This document shows positions 29,701 through 37,795 of a stretch of DNA of 64,000 nucleotides, in pieces. The position numbers and the translations under genes are program-made. The DNA is from Verrucosispora sp. NA02020 (GTDB lineage Bacteria; Actinomycetota; Actinomycetes; Mycobacteriales; Micromonosporaceae), in the NCBI RefSeq assembly GCF_013364215.1, contig NZ_CP054923.1, positions 1,674,001-1,738,000 of the forward strand. The letters are read 5' to 3'. Within the stretch, counting starts at the first letter, position 1. Every line of letters begins with the position of its first letter. Under the pieces are notes generated by a model. The model had not been told where the DNA came from, did no database searches, and saw only the letters and a program-made list of their open reading frames with translations.

Positions 29701-30665
29701 CGGTACGGGTGGCGCGGCGCACCCGCACCGCCCGGTCCCTGACCTGGCGGGACCGGCTGCACCGCTTCGACATGCGGTACGTGCCCTACCTGTTGATCGC
29801 GCCGTTCTTCCTGCTCTTCCTCGTGTTCGGCCTGTTCCCGATGATCTTCAACGGGGTGGTGGCGTTACGCCACTGGCGGCTGGACGACCCGGAGCTGACC
29901 GGCTGGGCCGGTACGGAGAACTTCCGTCGGCTCCTCACCGACGGCGACTTCGGCAACGCGCTCTACAACACCTTCGGCATCTTCCTGCTCTCCACCGTCC
30001 CGCAACTGCTGCTCGCGCTGGTCATCGCGTCGATGCTCAACCGGCGGCTACGGGCGCAGACCTGGTGGCGGGTGGGCGCGCTGCTGCCGTACATCACCCC
30101 GATCACCGCCTCCACACTGGTGTTCAACGTCTTCTTCTCCCGCGACTTCGGTATGGCCAACTGGGCGCTGGGCCTGCTCGGCATCGGCACCGAGACGCCG
30201 ATCGACTGGCGGGCGGACAAACTCCACTCCTGGATCGCCATCGCCACGATGGTCAACTGGAAGTGGATCGGCTACAACGCCCTGCTCTATCTGGCCGCGA
30301 TGCAGTCCATCCCGCGTGACGTCTACGAGGCGTCGGCCCTGGACGGAGCCGGGCCGTGGCGACAGCTCTGGCGGATCACCGTGCCGATGATCCGCCCGGT
30401 GGTCATCTTCACCGTGGTGCTCTCCACCATCGGCGGGCTGCAACTGTTCACCGAGCCGATGCTGTTCGACCTGAACGCGCAGACCGCACGCGGTGGGGCC
30501 GGCGGAGAGTGGCAGACCGTGGCGCAGCTCGTCTACAAGGTCGGCTGGAAGGACCTCAACCTCGGGTACGCCGCCGCGATGTCCTGGGCGCTGTTCCTCA
30601 TCATCCTCGTGGTCGCGGCCCTGAACACCCTGCTGACCAACCGCATCTCGGGGGGCCGGAGATGA
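29697..30665 (+). CDS. Sugar ABC transporter permease (MalF/LacF-like)
   Basis: 322 aa with about six membrane helices, starting with YLLIAPFFLLFLVFGLFP. The EAA loop that docks the ATPase is EASALDGAGPWRQLWRITVP. GTG 29697 overlaps the end of the binding-protein gene by 4 bases, and its own end overlaps the next permease by 4. It forms the channel heterodimer with the next product. Confidence 0.93.
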   Translation: MTVRVARRTRTARSLTWRDRLHRFDMRYVPYLLIAPFFLLFLVFGLFPMIFNGVVALRHWRLDDPELTGWAGTENFRRLLTDGDFGNALYNTFGIFLLSTVPQLLLALVIASMLNRRLRAQTWWRVGALLPYITPITASTLVFNVFFSRDFGMANWALGLLGIGTETPIDWRADKLHSWIAIATMVNWKWIGYNALLYLAAMQSIPRDVYEASALDGAGPWRQLWRITVPMIRPVVIFTVVLSTIGGLQLFTEPMLFDLNAQTARGGAGGEWQTVAQLVYKVGWKDLNLGYAAAMSWALFLIILVVAALNTLLTNRISGGRR

Positions 30666-31582
30666 GCGCACCGAGCACCACGGAGGCCCGGCCCCGAAAG
30701 CCGGGCACACCGCCCGGTGGACGCAGGCGGACCGGGGCGTACGGCCGCGCCCCGCAGGACACCCCGGCGGGCGTCGGGACGTACCTCTTCCTGGCGGTGA
30801 CCACGCTGTTCGCGGCGTTCCCGCTGTACTGGATGTTCGTCATCGCCACCAGCACCGACGAGGCGACCGCCCAGGTGCCGCCGGCGGTCGTCCCGGGTGA
30901 CCAGTTCCTGGTGAACCTCAACGAGGTCTTCACCCTCCAGGACGTCTACTTCGCCGCCTCGCTGGTGAACAGCGTCATCGTCGCCACCACGGTCACCGCC
31001 GCCGTGCTGTTCTTCTGCTCGCTCGCCGGGTTCGCCTTCGCCAAGCTGCGGTTCCGGGGCAGCCGACCACTGATGCTCTTCGTGGTCCTCACCCTGACCG
31101 TGCCCAACCAACTCGGCGTCGTCGCGCTCTACATCGTGATGGGCAAGCTGGGCTGGAACGGTACGCTGCTGGCAGTGATCGTGCCCGGCCTGGTGACCGC
31201 CTTCGGCGTGTTCTACATGCGACAGTTCATCGTCAACTCGGTGCCGGACGAACTGGTCGAGGCGGCCCGGGTGGACGGTGCCACCACCATGCGGATCTAC
31301 TGGAGCGTGGTGCTGCCGGCGATCGGCCCGGCGCTGGCGGTGCTCGGCCTGCTGACGTTCGTGGCCACCTGGAACGACTTCCAGTGGCCGCTGATCACGT
31401 TGAACGGCACCGACTATCCCACCTCGATGGTGGCCATCTCCGACCTGGCCAGCGGCAACTACGTGATCTATCGACGGGTGCTGGCGGGTGCGTTCGTGGC
31501 CACCGTGCCACTGTTGGTCGTGCTCGTCATCGGCGGTCGCCGGATCGTCCGAGGAATCATGGAAGGCGCGGTGAAGTCTTGA
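30662..31582 (+). CDS. Sugar ABC transporter permease (MalG-like)
   Basis: 306 aa with six predicted helices after a Pro/Arg-rich cytoplasmic N-terminus. EAA loop EAARVDGATTMRIYWSVVLP. Start ATG 30662 after GGGGGGCCGGAG, with a 4-base overlap of the preceding gene. Its last bases hold the TTG start of the beta-mannosidase. Confidence 0.93.
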   Translation: MSAPSTTEARPRKPGTPPGGRRRTGAYGRAPQDTPAGVGTYLFLAVTTLFAAFPLYWMFVIATSTDEATAQVPPAVVPGDQFLVNLNEVFTLQDVYFAASLVNSVIVATTVTAAVLFFCSLAGFAFAKLRFRGSRPLMLFVVLTLTVPNQLGVVALYIVMGKLGWNGTLLAVIVPGLVTAFGVFYMRQFIVNSVPDELVEAARVDGATTMRIYWSVVLPAIGPALAVLGLLTFVATWNDFQWPLITLNGTDYPTSMVAISDLASGNYVIYRRVLAGAFVATVPLLVVLVIGGRRIVRGIMEGAVKS

Positions 31583-34035
31583 GCGACGCACGGGGGAGCC
31601 GGCCGGACCGGTTGCCGTTGCACGACGGCTGGACCCTGCGACCGGTGCCCGGCCCGCAGGTGCCACCGGAGGTCGACGGTCGGGTGGTGCCGGCCACCGT
31701 CCCCGGCTGCGTGCACACCGACCTGCTCGCGGCGGACCTGATCCCCGACCCGTACCTGGACGACAACGAGACCGCGCTGGCCTGGATCGGCCGCACCGAC
31801 TGGGTGTACGAGACCACCTTCGACCGGCCCGACGGCGACCACCAGCGCCTCGACCTGGTCTGCGCGGGGCTGGACACGGTCGCCACGATCACGCTCAACG
31901 GTGTCGAGGTCGGCCGCACCGAGAACATGCACCGGGCGTACCGCTTCGACCTGACCTCGCTGCTGCGCGCCGAGGACAACAACCTCGCGGTCCGCTTCGA
32001 CTCCGCCTACCGGTACGCCGAGGCGCAGCGCGACCGGCTCGGCGACCGGCCCAACGCGTACCCGGAGCCGTTCCCGTTCATCCGCAAGATGGCCTGCAAC
32101 TTCGGCTGGGACTGGGGCCCGACCCTGGTCACCGCCGGGATCTGGCAGGAGATCGGCCTGCACGGCTGGTCGACCGCCCGGCTGGCGCGGGTGCACCCGC
32201 TGGTCACCGTCGAGGACGGCACCGGCCGGGTGGAGCTGCACGTCGAGGTCGACCGCGCCACCGACGTGCCGGTCACCGTGCACGCCGAGGTGGCCGGTGC
32301 CACCGCCGGGGTGACGATCCCGGCGGGGGAGCGGTCGGCGGTGCTGACCGTCACCGTCGACGAACCGGAGCTGTGGTGGCCGCGCGGCCACGGCGGTCAA
32401 CCCCGTTACGACCTGACGGTGACGCTGCGCGGGCCGGACGGTGCGACCCTCGACGACTGGCACCGGCGGATCGGCTTCCGTTCGGTACGCCTCGACACCA
32501 CCCCCGACGCGCACGGCGCCCCCTTCACGCTGCACGTCAACGACGTGCCCCTCTTCGTGCGCGGGGTGAACTGGATCCCCGACGACGCCTTCCCCCACCG
32601 GGTCACCCGGGACCGTCTGGCGCACCGCTTCGACCAGGCCGGGGCGGCCAACGTCAACCTGCTGCGGGTCTGGGGCGGCGGCCGGTACGAGTCCGACGAC
32701 TTCTACGACCTGGCCGACGAGCGGGGCCTGCTGGTGCAGCAGGACTTCCTCTTCGCCTGCGCGGCGTACCCGGAGGAGGAACCGCTGCGCACCGAGGTGG
32801 CCGCCGAGGCCGCCGAACAGGTGACCCGACTGGCCGGGCACCCGTCGCTGGTGCTGTGGACCGGCAACAACGAGAACATCTGGGGCTGGCACGACTGGGA
32901 CTGGCAGCAGCCGCTCGCAGGACGCACCTGGGGACACGGCTACTACCTGGACCTGCTGCCCCGGATCGTCGCCGAGCTGGACCCGACCCGCCCGTACTGG
33001 CCCGGCAGCCCGTACTCCGGCCGGGAGGACGTCCACCCCAACGACCCGGCGTACGGCACGACCCACATCTGGGACGTCTGGAACACCGACGACTACACGA
33101 AGTACCGCGAGCACCTGCCCCGCTTCGTCGCCGAGTTCGGCTACCAGGCGCCACCGGCGTACGCCACCCTGCGGCGGGCCCTGAGCGACGAGCCGCTGGC
33201 GCATGACTCACCCGGCATGGCCCACCACCAGAAGGCCACCGACGGCGACCTCAAGTTGCGTCGCGGCCTGGACGCCCACCTGCCCGCGCCGCGCGACTTC
33301 GACGACTGGCACTACCTGACCCAGCTCAACCAGGCCCGCGCCATCCAACTCGGGGTCGAGCACTTCCGCTCCCACCGGGGCTACTGCATGGGCACCATCG
33401 TCTGGCAGCTCAACGACTGCTGGCCGGTCACCTCGTGGGCCGCCGTCGACGGCGACGGACGCCGCAAACCCCTCTGGTACGCGTTGCGCCGGTCCTACGC
33501 CGACCGCCTGCTCACCGTCCAGCCCCGCGACGGCGGCCTGGCCCTGGTCGCGGTCAACGACGGCGGCCGACCGTGGCACGCGTCGACCACGGTCACCCGG
33601 CTCACCCTGACCGGGGAGCCCCGCGCGAAGACCACGCTGGAGCTGGCGGTGCCGGCCCGCACCTCGGTGACGCTGGCGCTGCCTGCGGAGCTGACCCGGC
33701 CCGACGAGGCCCGCGCCGAACTGCTCGTCGCGGACGCCGGCCCCGACCGGGCACTGTGGTTCTTCGCCGAGGACCGCGACGTCCCCTGGCCGACCGCGTC
33801 CTTCGACGCCGTGGTGGAAGAGGTCGACGGCACCCAGCGGGTACGCGTCACCGCCCACACCGTCCTGCGCGACCTGACCCTGCATCCCGACCGGCTCGAC
33901 CCGTCCGCCGAGGTCGACGAGGCCCTGGTGACGCTGCTGCCCGGTGAGTCGACGACGTTCGTCGTGCGGTCGTCGGCACCCCTGGACCCGACCGCCCTCA
34001 CCAGTCGCCCGGTGCTCCGCTGCGTGAACGACTGA
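31579..34035 (+). CDS. Beta-mannosidase, glycoside hydrolase family 2
   Basis: 818 aa, normal size. GH2 order: N-terminal sugar-binding jelly roll (ATVPGCVHTDLL), Ig-like domain, TIM barrel. The acid/base glutamate is in WTGNNENIWGW and the nucleophile glutamate in RFVAEFGYQAPP; CNFGWDWGP is typical of beta-mannosidases. There is no signal peptide, so it acts in the cytoplasm on imported mannosides. TTG 31579 overlaps the permease stop (TTGA). A TTG start is unusual, but no better in-frame start lies nearby and the coupling supports it. Confidence 0.9.
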   Translation: MSDARGSRPDRLPLHDGWTLRPVPGPQVPPEVDGRVVPATVPGCVHTDLLAADLIPDPYLDDNETALAWIGRTDWVYETTFDRPDGDHQRLDLVCAGLDTVATITLNGVEVGRTENMHRAYRFDLTSLLRAEDNNLAVRFDSAYRYAEAQRDRLGDRPNAYPEPFPFIRKMACNFGWDWGPTLVTAGIWQEIGLHGWSTARLARVHPLVTVEDGTGRVELHVEVDRATDVPVTVHAEVAGATAGVTIPAGERSAVLTVTVDEPELWWPRGHGGQPRYDLTVTLRGPDGATLDDWHRRIGFRSVRLDTTPDAHGAPFTLHVNDVPLFVRGVNWIPDDAFPHRVTRDRLAHRFDQAGAANVNLLRVWGGGRYESDDFYDLADERGLLVQQDFLFACAAYPEEEPLRTEVAAEAAEQVTRLAGHPSLVLWTGNNENIWGWHDWDWQQPLAGRTWGHGYYLDLLPRIVAELDPTRPYWPGSPYSGREDVHPNDPAYGTTHIWDVWNTDDYTKYREHLPRFVAEFGYQAPPAYATLRRALSDEPLAHDSPGMAHHQKATDGDLKLRRGLDAHLPAPRDFDDWHYLTQLNQARAIQLGVEHFRSHRGYCMGTIVWQLNDCWPVTSWAAVDGDGRRKPLWYALRRSYADRLLTVQPRDGGLALVAVNDGGRPWHASTTVTRLTLTGEPRAKTTLELAVPARTSVTLALPAELTRPDEARAELLVADAGPDRALWFFAEDRDVPWPTASFDAVVEEVDGTQRVRVTAHTVLRDLTLHPDRLDPSAEVDEALVTLLPGESTTFVVRSSAPLDPTALTSRPVLRCVND

Positions 34036-34351
34036 TCGTCTGTCGCATGTGCGGCACCCATTGTTCTCTCGGATTTGCATATTCCGTCTGATCGAGCCAG
34101 GGGATCGGGATGGCGGATATCCGACAGAATTCAGCCTCGGCGTCGATTCTGCCGCACTTCGGTCGGGTGCGCCGGTCCGTCGCATTGGCTTGACGTCTGA
34201 CGGTCGAATCAGCATTTCGGTTGGTTCCACAGTGAACTCGTCGCGCGAGCCAGGCCGCCCGTACGACCATTTCTGCGTTTAACCGTGGCACCGTTGGAGC
34301 GCTTTACTGATCACGCGGTAGTGCTGGACGAGACCCGGGAGAAACCACTCG
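34036..34351. other. Intergenic region, A/T-richer
   Basis: 316 bases clearly richer in A/T than the surroundings, at the boundary of the accessory island. It should contain the promoter of the next gene, but no clean -35/-10 pair or structure was found. Confidence 0.5.
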
Positions 34352-35158
34352 ATGACGGCCCCATACGACCCTGCCCAAAACCCGCCCCCGGCTGGTCAAC
34401 CGCCGACCGCGCAGTTCCCGCAGGTGCCCGCAGCGCAGCTACCGCCTTCGGGCGGCGGTCAACTACCTCCACCGGCACCAGCCCAGTTCCCTGCACCGCC
34501 CGTGCCCAGGAAGCGGACCTCGTGGCTGGTGCCCACCCTCATTGGTGTAGGCGCGTTCGTCATGCTGTGCTGCGGTGGCGCGCTGGTGGTCGGGTTGGCC
34601 GGCGGCGACACGACGACCGAAGTCACCTCCGCGAGCAGTGGGGCTCCCGCTGCCGATGACACGGCGCCTGCGCCGGAATCGGCACCAGCGACCAAGGCGG
34701 CGGCAGCGGAGCCGACCAAGGCGGCGGAGAAGCCGGAGCCGGCGAAGTCGAAAGCCACCGGTATCGGCGACAAGGTGCGTGGCGGTGACTTCGAGTTTAC
34801 CGTCAAGAGCGTGAAGTGTGGGATCTCCCGGGTCGGCAGCGAATTCCTCAACGCCAAGGCGCAGGGCACCTTCTGCAAGGCCAGCGTGACCGTCAAGAAC
34901 GTCACCAAGAGCGCCCAGACATTTCACGCAGATAGCGCCCTGACCGCACAGGACGACAGGGGCCGAGAGTTCGAGCCCGACGGAACGGCCGGGATCTACG
35001 GCAACAGCGACGCGCAGGGATTCCTGGACAAAATCAACCCGGGTAACTCGGTGACGGCGAACGTCTACTTCGATGTGCCGAAGGGCACCAAACTCAAGAG
35101 CATCACGCTCGACGCCGGGTTGTTCACCTTCGCCGAGGATGCTGTCGTGGTCCTGTGA
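34352..35158 (+). CDS. DUF4352-type membrane-anchored extracellular protein
   Basis: 268 aa. Pro/Gln-rich cytoplasmic N-terminus (to about residue 50), one membrane helix (LVPTLIGVGAFVMLCCGGALVVGLAG), and a Thr/Ala/Glu/Lys-rich linker. The C-terminal beta domain matches the DUF4352/TEFL pattern (GDFEFTVKSVKCG, SVTVKNVTKSAQTFHADSALTAQDDRG, VYFDVPKGTKLKSITL). Such domains often sit on the actinobacterial cell surface and lack a known function. Start ATG 34352 with GGGAGA upstream. Confidence 0.8.
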   Translation: MTAPYDPAQNPPPAGQPPTAQFPQVPAAQLPPSGGGQLPPPAPAQFPAPPVPRKRTSWLVPTLIGVGAFVMLCCGGALVVGLAGGDTTTEVTSASSGAPAADDTAPAPESAPATKAAAAEPTKAAEKPEPAKSKATGIGDKVRGGDFEFTVKSVKCGISRVGSEFLNAKAQGTFCKASVTVKNVTKSAQTFHADSALTAQDDRGREFEPDGTAGIYGNSDAQGFLDKINPGNSVTANVYFDVPKGTKLKSITLDAGLFTFAEDAVVVL

Positions 35159-35239
35159 GTGGCCGACGCCTTCGGCCGATTCATCGAGGGTTCGATGATT
35201 GACGCGATGCCCCGCTCGGTGGCCTGTGCTTGATCTCTG

Positions 35240-35277
35240 GCCCGTCGGCGAGTTCTACACGTGGCTCGCCGACGGGC
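35240..35277. terminator. Hairpin between convergent genes
   Basis: Perfect 13-bp stem (GCCCGTCGGCGAG and complement) with a 12-base loop, midway between the ends of the DUF4352 gene and the convergent 104-aa gene. Likely two-way terminator without a T-run. Confidence 0.6.
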
Positions 35278-35309
35278 TGTATGACCGCCGCACGATCAGT
35301 ATTGAGCGA

Positions 35310-35624
35310 TCACTCGGGCTTGGGGCGGTGCTCGTCCCAGGCGGCGGAGTGGTAGGCGGAACTCCAGGCGTTCAGGCAGATCCCGATCGCCACGATGATG
35401 GCCGCGCCCGCGCCGATCTTGCCCCAGGTGCCGACGCTCGGATCGGAGAGGCGGTCGAGCCCCCACACGGTGACCGCGATCTGCCCGATCTGCACGGCGA
35501 TGGCAACGAGGTAGAGAAATTTCGTCTCGCCGGAGGCGTCGGCGGGGATCTCGTCGAGTTCTTCGGGGACGAAGTCGGCCAGTGCGTGGTCCTCCTGGCC
35601 GGCAGCGCGATCCTTCTCCTCCAC
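35310..35624 (-). CDS. Small two-helix membrane protein, unknown function
   Basis: 104 aa, start GTG 35624. Acidic N-terminus (PEELDEIPADASGE), then helices FLYLVAIAVQIGQIAVTVWG and IGAGAAIIVAIGICLNAW, and a charged tail. No family recognised. TACTAT lies 6 bases before the GTG, so it may be made from a leaderless transcript of its own. It could also be the last gene of the upstream island operon (gap 73 bases). Confidence 0.7.
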   Translation of the reverse strand: MEEKDRAAGQEDHALADFVPEELDEIPADASGETKFLYLVAIAVQIGQIAVTVWGLDRLSDPSVGTWGKIGAGAAIIVAIGICLNAWSSAYHSAAWDEHRPKPE

Positions 35625-35630
35625 GAATTT

Positions 35631-35636
35631 ATAGTA
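35631..35636 (-). promoter_or_regulatory. -10 box (TACTAT) of the 104-aa membrane protein
   Basis: TACTAT, 6 bases upstream of GTG 35624 on the minus strand, within an A/T-rich patch. Leaderless geometry; no -35 recognised. Confidence 0.45.
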
Positions 35637-35697
35637 GGCAATGTGACAGGTGGTGGGGGACGAGGAAGTTCGGGCGGCACCGATCGCCCCTGAGTGC

Positions 35698-36123
35698 TCA
35701 GGGACGGGACGACAGCGTAACGGCTTCCGCGAGTATGGCGTCCAGTTCGTTGTCCGGCAGGTCTTCCTCGGTGAGGATCTTCTGCACCGTGGCTGCCTGG
35801 ATGCGGCCGATCATTTGCTGGCTCATCGAGTAGTCCAGCGATGGGTCGATGATGGACATGATGAGCTGCTCGGCAGCCTCGGCATTGATCTCGGGCCCGC
35901 CGTTGGCGAGCCCGGCGCGTAGCTCGCCAACGAAGGCGATGACCTCGGCGCGGCCGGTGGTCTCGCCGAAGCGGCGATCGACGGCGAGGAAGAAGACTGC
36001 CGCGAGGTAGCGCGGAAGGCCGTCCCAGCCCTCGGCGTCAAGCTTGGCCTCAACCGCGTCGTTGGCAACGTGATCGCCACGAACCATCGTGCGGACATAC
36101 TCGGCCAGCTCAGGTTTGATCAT
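35698..36123 (-). CDS. Unknown helical protein of the small-protein island operon
   Basis: 141 aa from ATG 36123 (GAGGAAG upstream). ATG 36159 is an alternative that would overlap the preceding gene more. Mostly helical and acidic: KPELAEYVRTMVRGDHVAND, YLAAVFFLAVDRRFGETTGR, SLDYSMSQQMIGRIQAATVQ. No signal peptide or recognised domain. Its start overlaps the end of the 218-aa gene by 14 bases, so the two are co-translated. I could not assign a function. Confidence 0.7.
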   Translation of the reverse strand: MIKPELAEYVRTMVRGDHVANDAVEAKLDAEGWDGLPRYLAAVFFLAVDRRFGETTGRAEVIAFVGELRAGLANGGPEINAEAAEQLIMSIIDPSLDYSMSQQMIGRIQAATVQKILTEEDLPDNELDAILAEAVTLSSRP

Positions 36124-36766
36124 TGTCGTCCCGCTTCCTCGCTCGTCGCGCTTTGCCATGGTTCCATATGGCCTTCACCGTCACTGCCAACGCGCCAGCG
36201 GCCATCACCGTTGCCGTCACTGGGTTGTCGACGTGCGGCCGATCCTGTGCCGGCATGGGTCCTGGGCTTGCCGTTCCACTCGTGGTGCCACCCTGGCCGT
36301 CGCCGTGTTGCTTGAAGAACTTGAACGTCTCACGGGCGCTGGTCTCGGCGTTCTTCAGGCCGTCCTCGATGTCGTCGGCCTTCTTGACCTGCTTTCGCCA
36401 GGCGATGTCTGCACGCCGTCCGCGTCGCTCGGCCTCGGTCACCACCCGCTCGCCGGTGGGTAAGGCACTGTCGGCGGCAGGCGCGGTGGGTGCGGCGCCG
36501 GGGGCGATCGTGTTGACGTACGCGGTGATGTGGCGAGCAGCCTCGGACAACAGGCGGGCGTAGCGGCCGGCTTTGTCCCTGGCCACCTCGGCGTCCCCGA
36601 CGGCCGCGCGTAGCCGCTGGTCATTGGTGCCCCGCTGGACCTCGACCAGCCGGGCCAAGGCCACCTCGGCGTCCGTCCGGGCGCGTAGCGCGGTCACCGC
36701 AGCGGCATCAAGCTTCTGTTGTACGGCGAGAAGCTGCGCGACCAGTTCGGCGATGCTGCCGCTCAT
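36110..36766 (-). CDS. Helical protein with C-terminal membrane anchor, related to the two small proteins upstream
   Basis: 218 aa, ATG 36766 overlapping the previous stop (ATGA). Residues 1-90 are two long helices laid out like the 86- and 87-aa neighbours (start GSIAELVAQLLAVQQKLD, break at QRGTNDQR, end SEAARHITAYVNTIAPG). A Pro/Ala linker and a charged coil follow (about 104-152), then a Gly/Ser/Thr stretch, a helix at 182-200 and a basic tail KARRARKR. It looks like a membrane-tethered member of the same family. Function unknown. Confidence 0.72.
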   Translation of the reverse strand: MSGSIAELVAQLLAVQQKLDAAAVTALRARTDAEVALARLVEVQRGTNDQRLRAAVGDAEVARDKAGRYARLLSEAARHITAYVNTIAPGAAPTAPAADSALPTGERVVTEAERRGRRADIAWRKQVKKADDIEDGLKNAETSARETFKFFKQHGDGQGGTTSGTASPGPMPAQDRPHVDNPVTATVMAAGALAVTVKAIWNHGKARRARKRDDNDQT

Positions 36767-37023
36767 CCGAGTCGCGTGAGGTAGTCGCTTGCCTGTTCGG
36801 CGGTGTCCTTGAAGCGGCGGCGAGTCGGTGCGACCTCTGCCCCGGCAGCGGCAAGGGCCTCGTGGGTGGCCCTCACGTGCTCGTGTCGGCTGCCGTGCAG
36901 GAGGGCGGTCGCCGTGCGGGTCGCCGCCTCGGCCTCGGAGACCGCTTGGTCGAACCCATGTCGTCCCTGGCGGGCGGCTTCGACGGCGGCGCGAAGAGCC
37001 GCCTTGACCTCGCCGACACTCAT
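36763..37023 (-). CDS. Small helical protein (86 aa), paralog of its neighbour
   Basis: 86 aa, Ala-rich, two predicted helices. The start SVGEVKAALRAAVEAARQG and the end EQASDYLTRLG match the 87-aa protein just upstream (IEEVKAALMQAAEQGN and EAARRYVGILG). Size and helical hairpin resemble WXG100/ESX proteins, but no WXG motif is present. Gap of 15 bases to the upstream gene and a 4-base overlap with the downstream one. Unknown function. Confidence 0.72.
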   Translation of the reverse strand: MSVGEVKAALRAAVEAARQGRHGFDQAVSEAEAATRTATALLHGSRHEHVRATHEALAAAGAEVAPTRRRFKDTAEQASDYLTRLG

Positions 37024-37038
37024 GATGGTGGTGGCTGC

Positions 37039-37302
37039 TCAGCCGAGGATGCCGACGTAGCGGCGGGCGGCCTCCGAGCTGCCCTGCACGAGGGTCATGG
37101 CCTCGGCCAGCCGTTGTTTGCTCTGCTCGCCCCGGGCGATGGCCTCGGCGATCGTCGGATGGCCGGTGCCGGCGGCGACGGCACGTAACCGGCTCAGCAT
37201 CTGCTCGGTGTTGTCGGCGGCGGCTCGGATCTGGTTGATCGTGGCGTTGCCCTGCTCGGCTGCCTGCATCAGTGCCGCCTTGACCTCTTCGATGCTGGCC
37301 AT
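37039..37302 (-). CDS. Small helical protein (87 aa), first gene of the island operon
   Basis: 87 aa. ATG 37302 has a good ribosome site (GTAGGAGGACGGC). Two helices with a glycine break (AVAAGTGHPTIAEAI). Paralogous to the next gene and to the first 90 residues of the third. No signal peptide, no WXG. Probably first in an operon running to 35698 or 35310. Confidence 0.75.
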   Translation of the reverse strand: MASIEEVKAALMQAAEQGNATINQIRAAADNTEQMLSRLRAVAAGTGHPTIAEAIARGEQSKQRLAEAMTLVQGSSEAARRYVGILG

Positions 37303-37600
37303 GCCGTCCTCCTACCGCCGTCCGCGAAAACAGGTCATGTCTGCGTAGTCGGGCGGACACTATCGGAGACGAGCGTGGGTCGCAGCCCCGGTAACTACAG
37401 GTAGTCGGCTGCCGTGCGCTCCACGACGGCGCACGCCGCAGAAGGTGATCAGCCCAGTGCCGGTGACGAAGTCGGCGGAGAAACTGCGCAAAGCGCCCAG
37501 CATTCGGCGTAATCGTGGGCGACGACTGTCTATCTTGGACACTTTCCGTTCGAGTCGAACGGAAAGTGTCCAAGATCCTGAGGTCCCCCGGGTTCGCAGG
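37303..37600. other. Intergenic region upstream of the island operon
   Basis: 298 bases between the DUF397 gene and the small-protein operon, all on the minus strand. It contains the 45-bp palindrome listed separately and must carry the operon promoter. No definite promoter boxes seen. Confidence 0.5.
37532..37576. repeat. Perfect 45-bp palindrome (22-bp arms, 1-base centre)
   Basis: Arms 37532-37553 and 37555-37576 are exact complements around a single G. The left arm begins ATCTTGGACACTTTCC. It lies 24 bases beyond the DUF397 stop and about 230 bases before the next operon. It could be a terminator hairpin for the upstream pair, a cruciform, or a protein-binding site. There is no T-run. 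Confidence 0.85.
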
Positions 37601-37795
37601 TCAGTCGGTGGTGCGGGTGGTGGTGAGGAAGGTGGCCCAGGCGGCGGGGGTGAAGGTGAGGGCGGGGCCGTGTGGGTCTTTGCTGTCGCGGACCGCGACG
37701 ACGCCGGGCAGGTTGTCGGCGACCTCGACGCACTCGCCGCCGTTGCCGCCGCTGCGGGTGCTCTTGCGCCAGCGGGCACCGGTCAGGTCAACCAC
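37601..37795 (-). CDS. DUF397 domain protein
   Basis: 64 aa, the typical DUF397 size and pattern (ARWRKSTRSGGNGGECVEVAD, VAVRDSKDPHGPALTFTPAAW). In actinomycetes these small proteins are paired with WhiJ-like regulators and appear to modulate them. The start overlaps the end of the regulator gene by 8 bases, so they are coupled. Confidence 0.92.
   Translation of the reverse strand: MVDLTGARWRKSTRSGGNGGECVEVADNLPGVVAVRDSKDPHGPALTFTPAAWATFLTTTRTTD

Noticed and set aside
28429..31582. Complete ABC importer with its own ATPase
   Set aside because: No ATP-binding subunit gene lies in the operon; a shared ATPase is more likely.
36763..37302. Calling the small helical proteins WXG100/ESX substrates
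   Set aside because: Size and helices fit, but there is no WXG motif, no C-terminal YxxxD/E signal and no EccC-type ATPase in the window.
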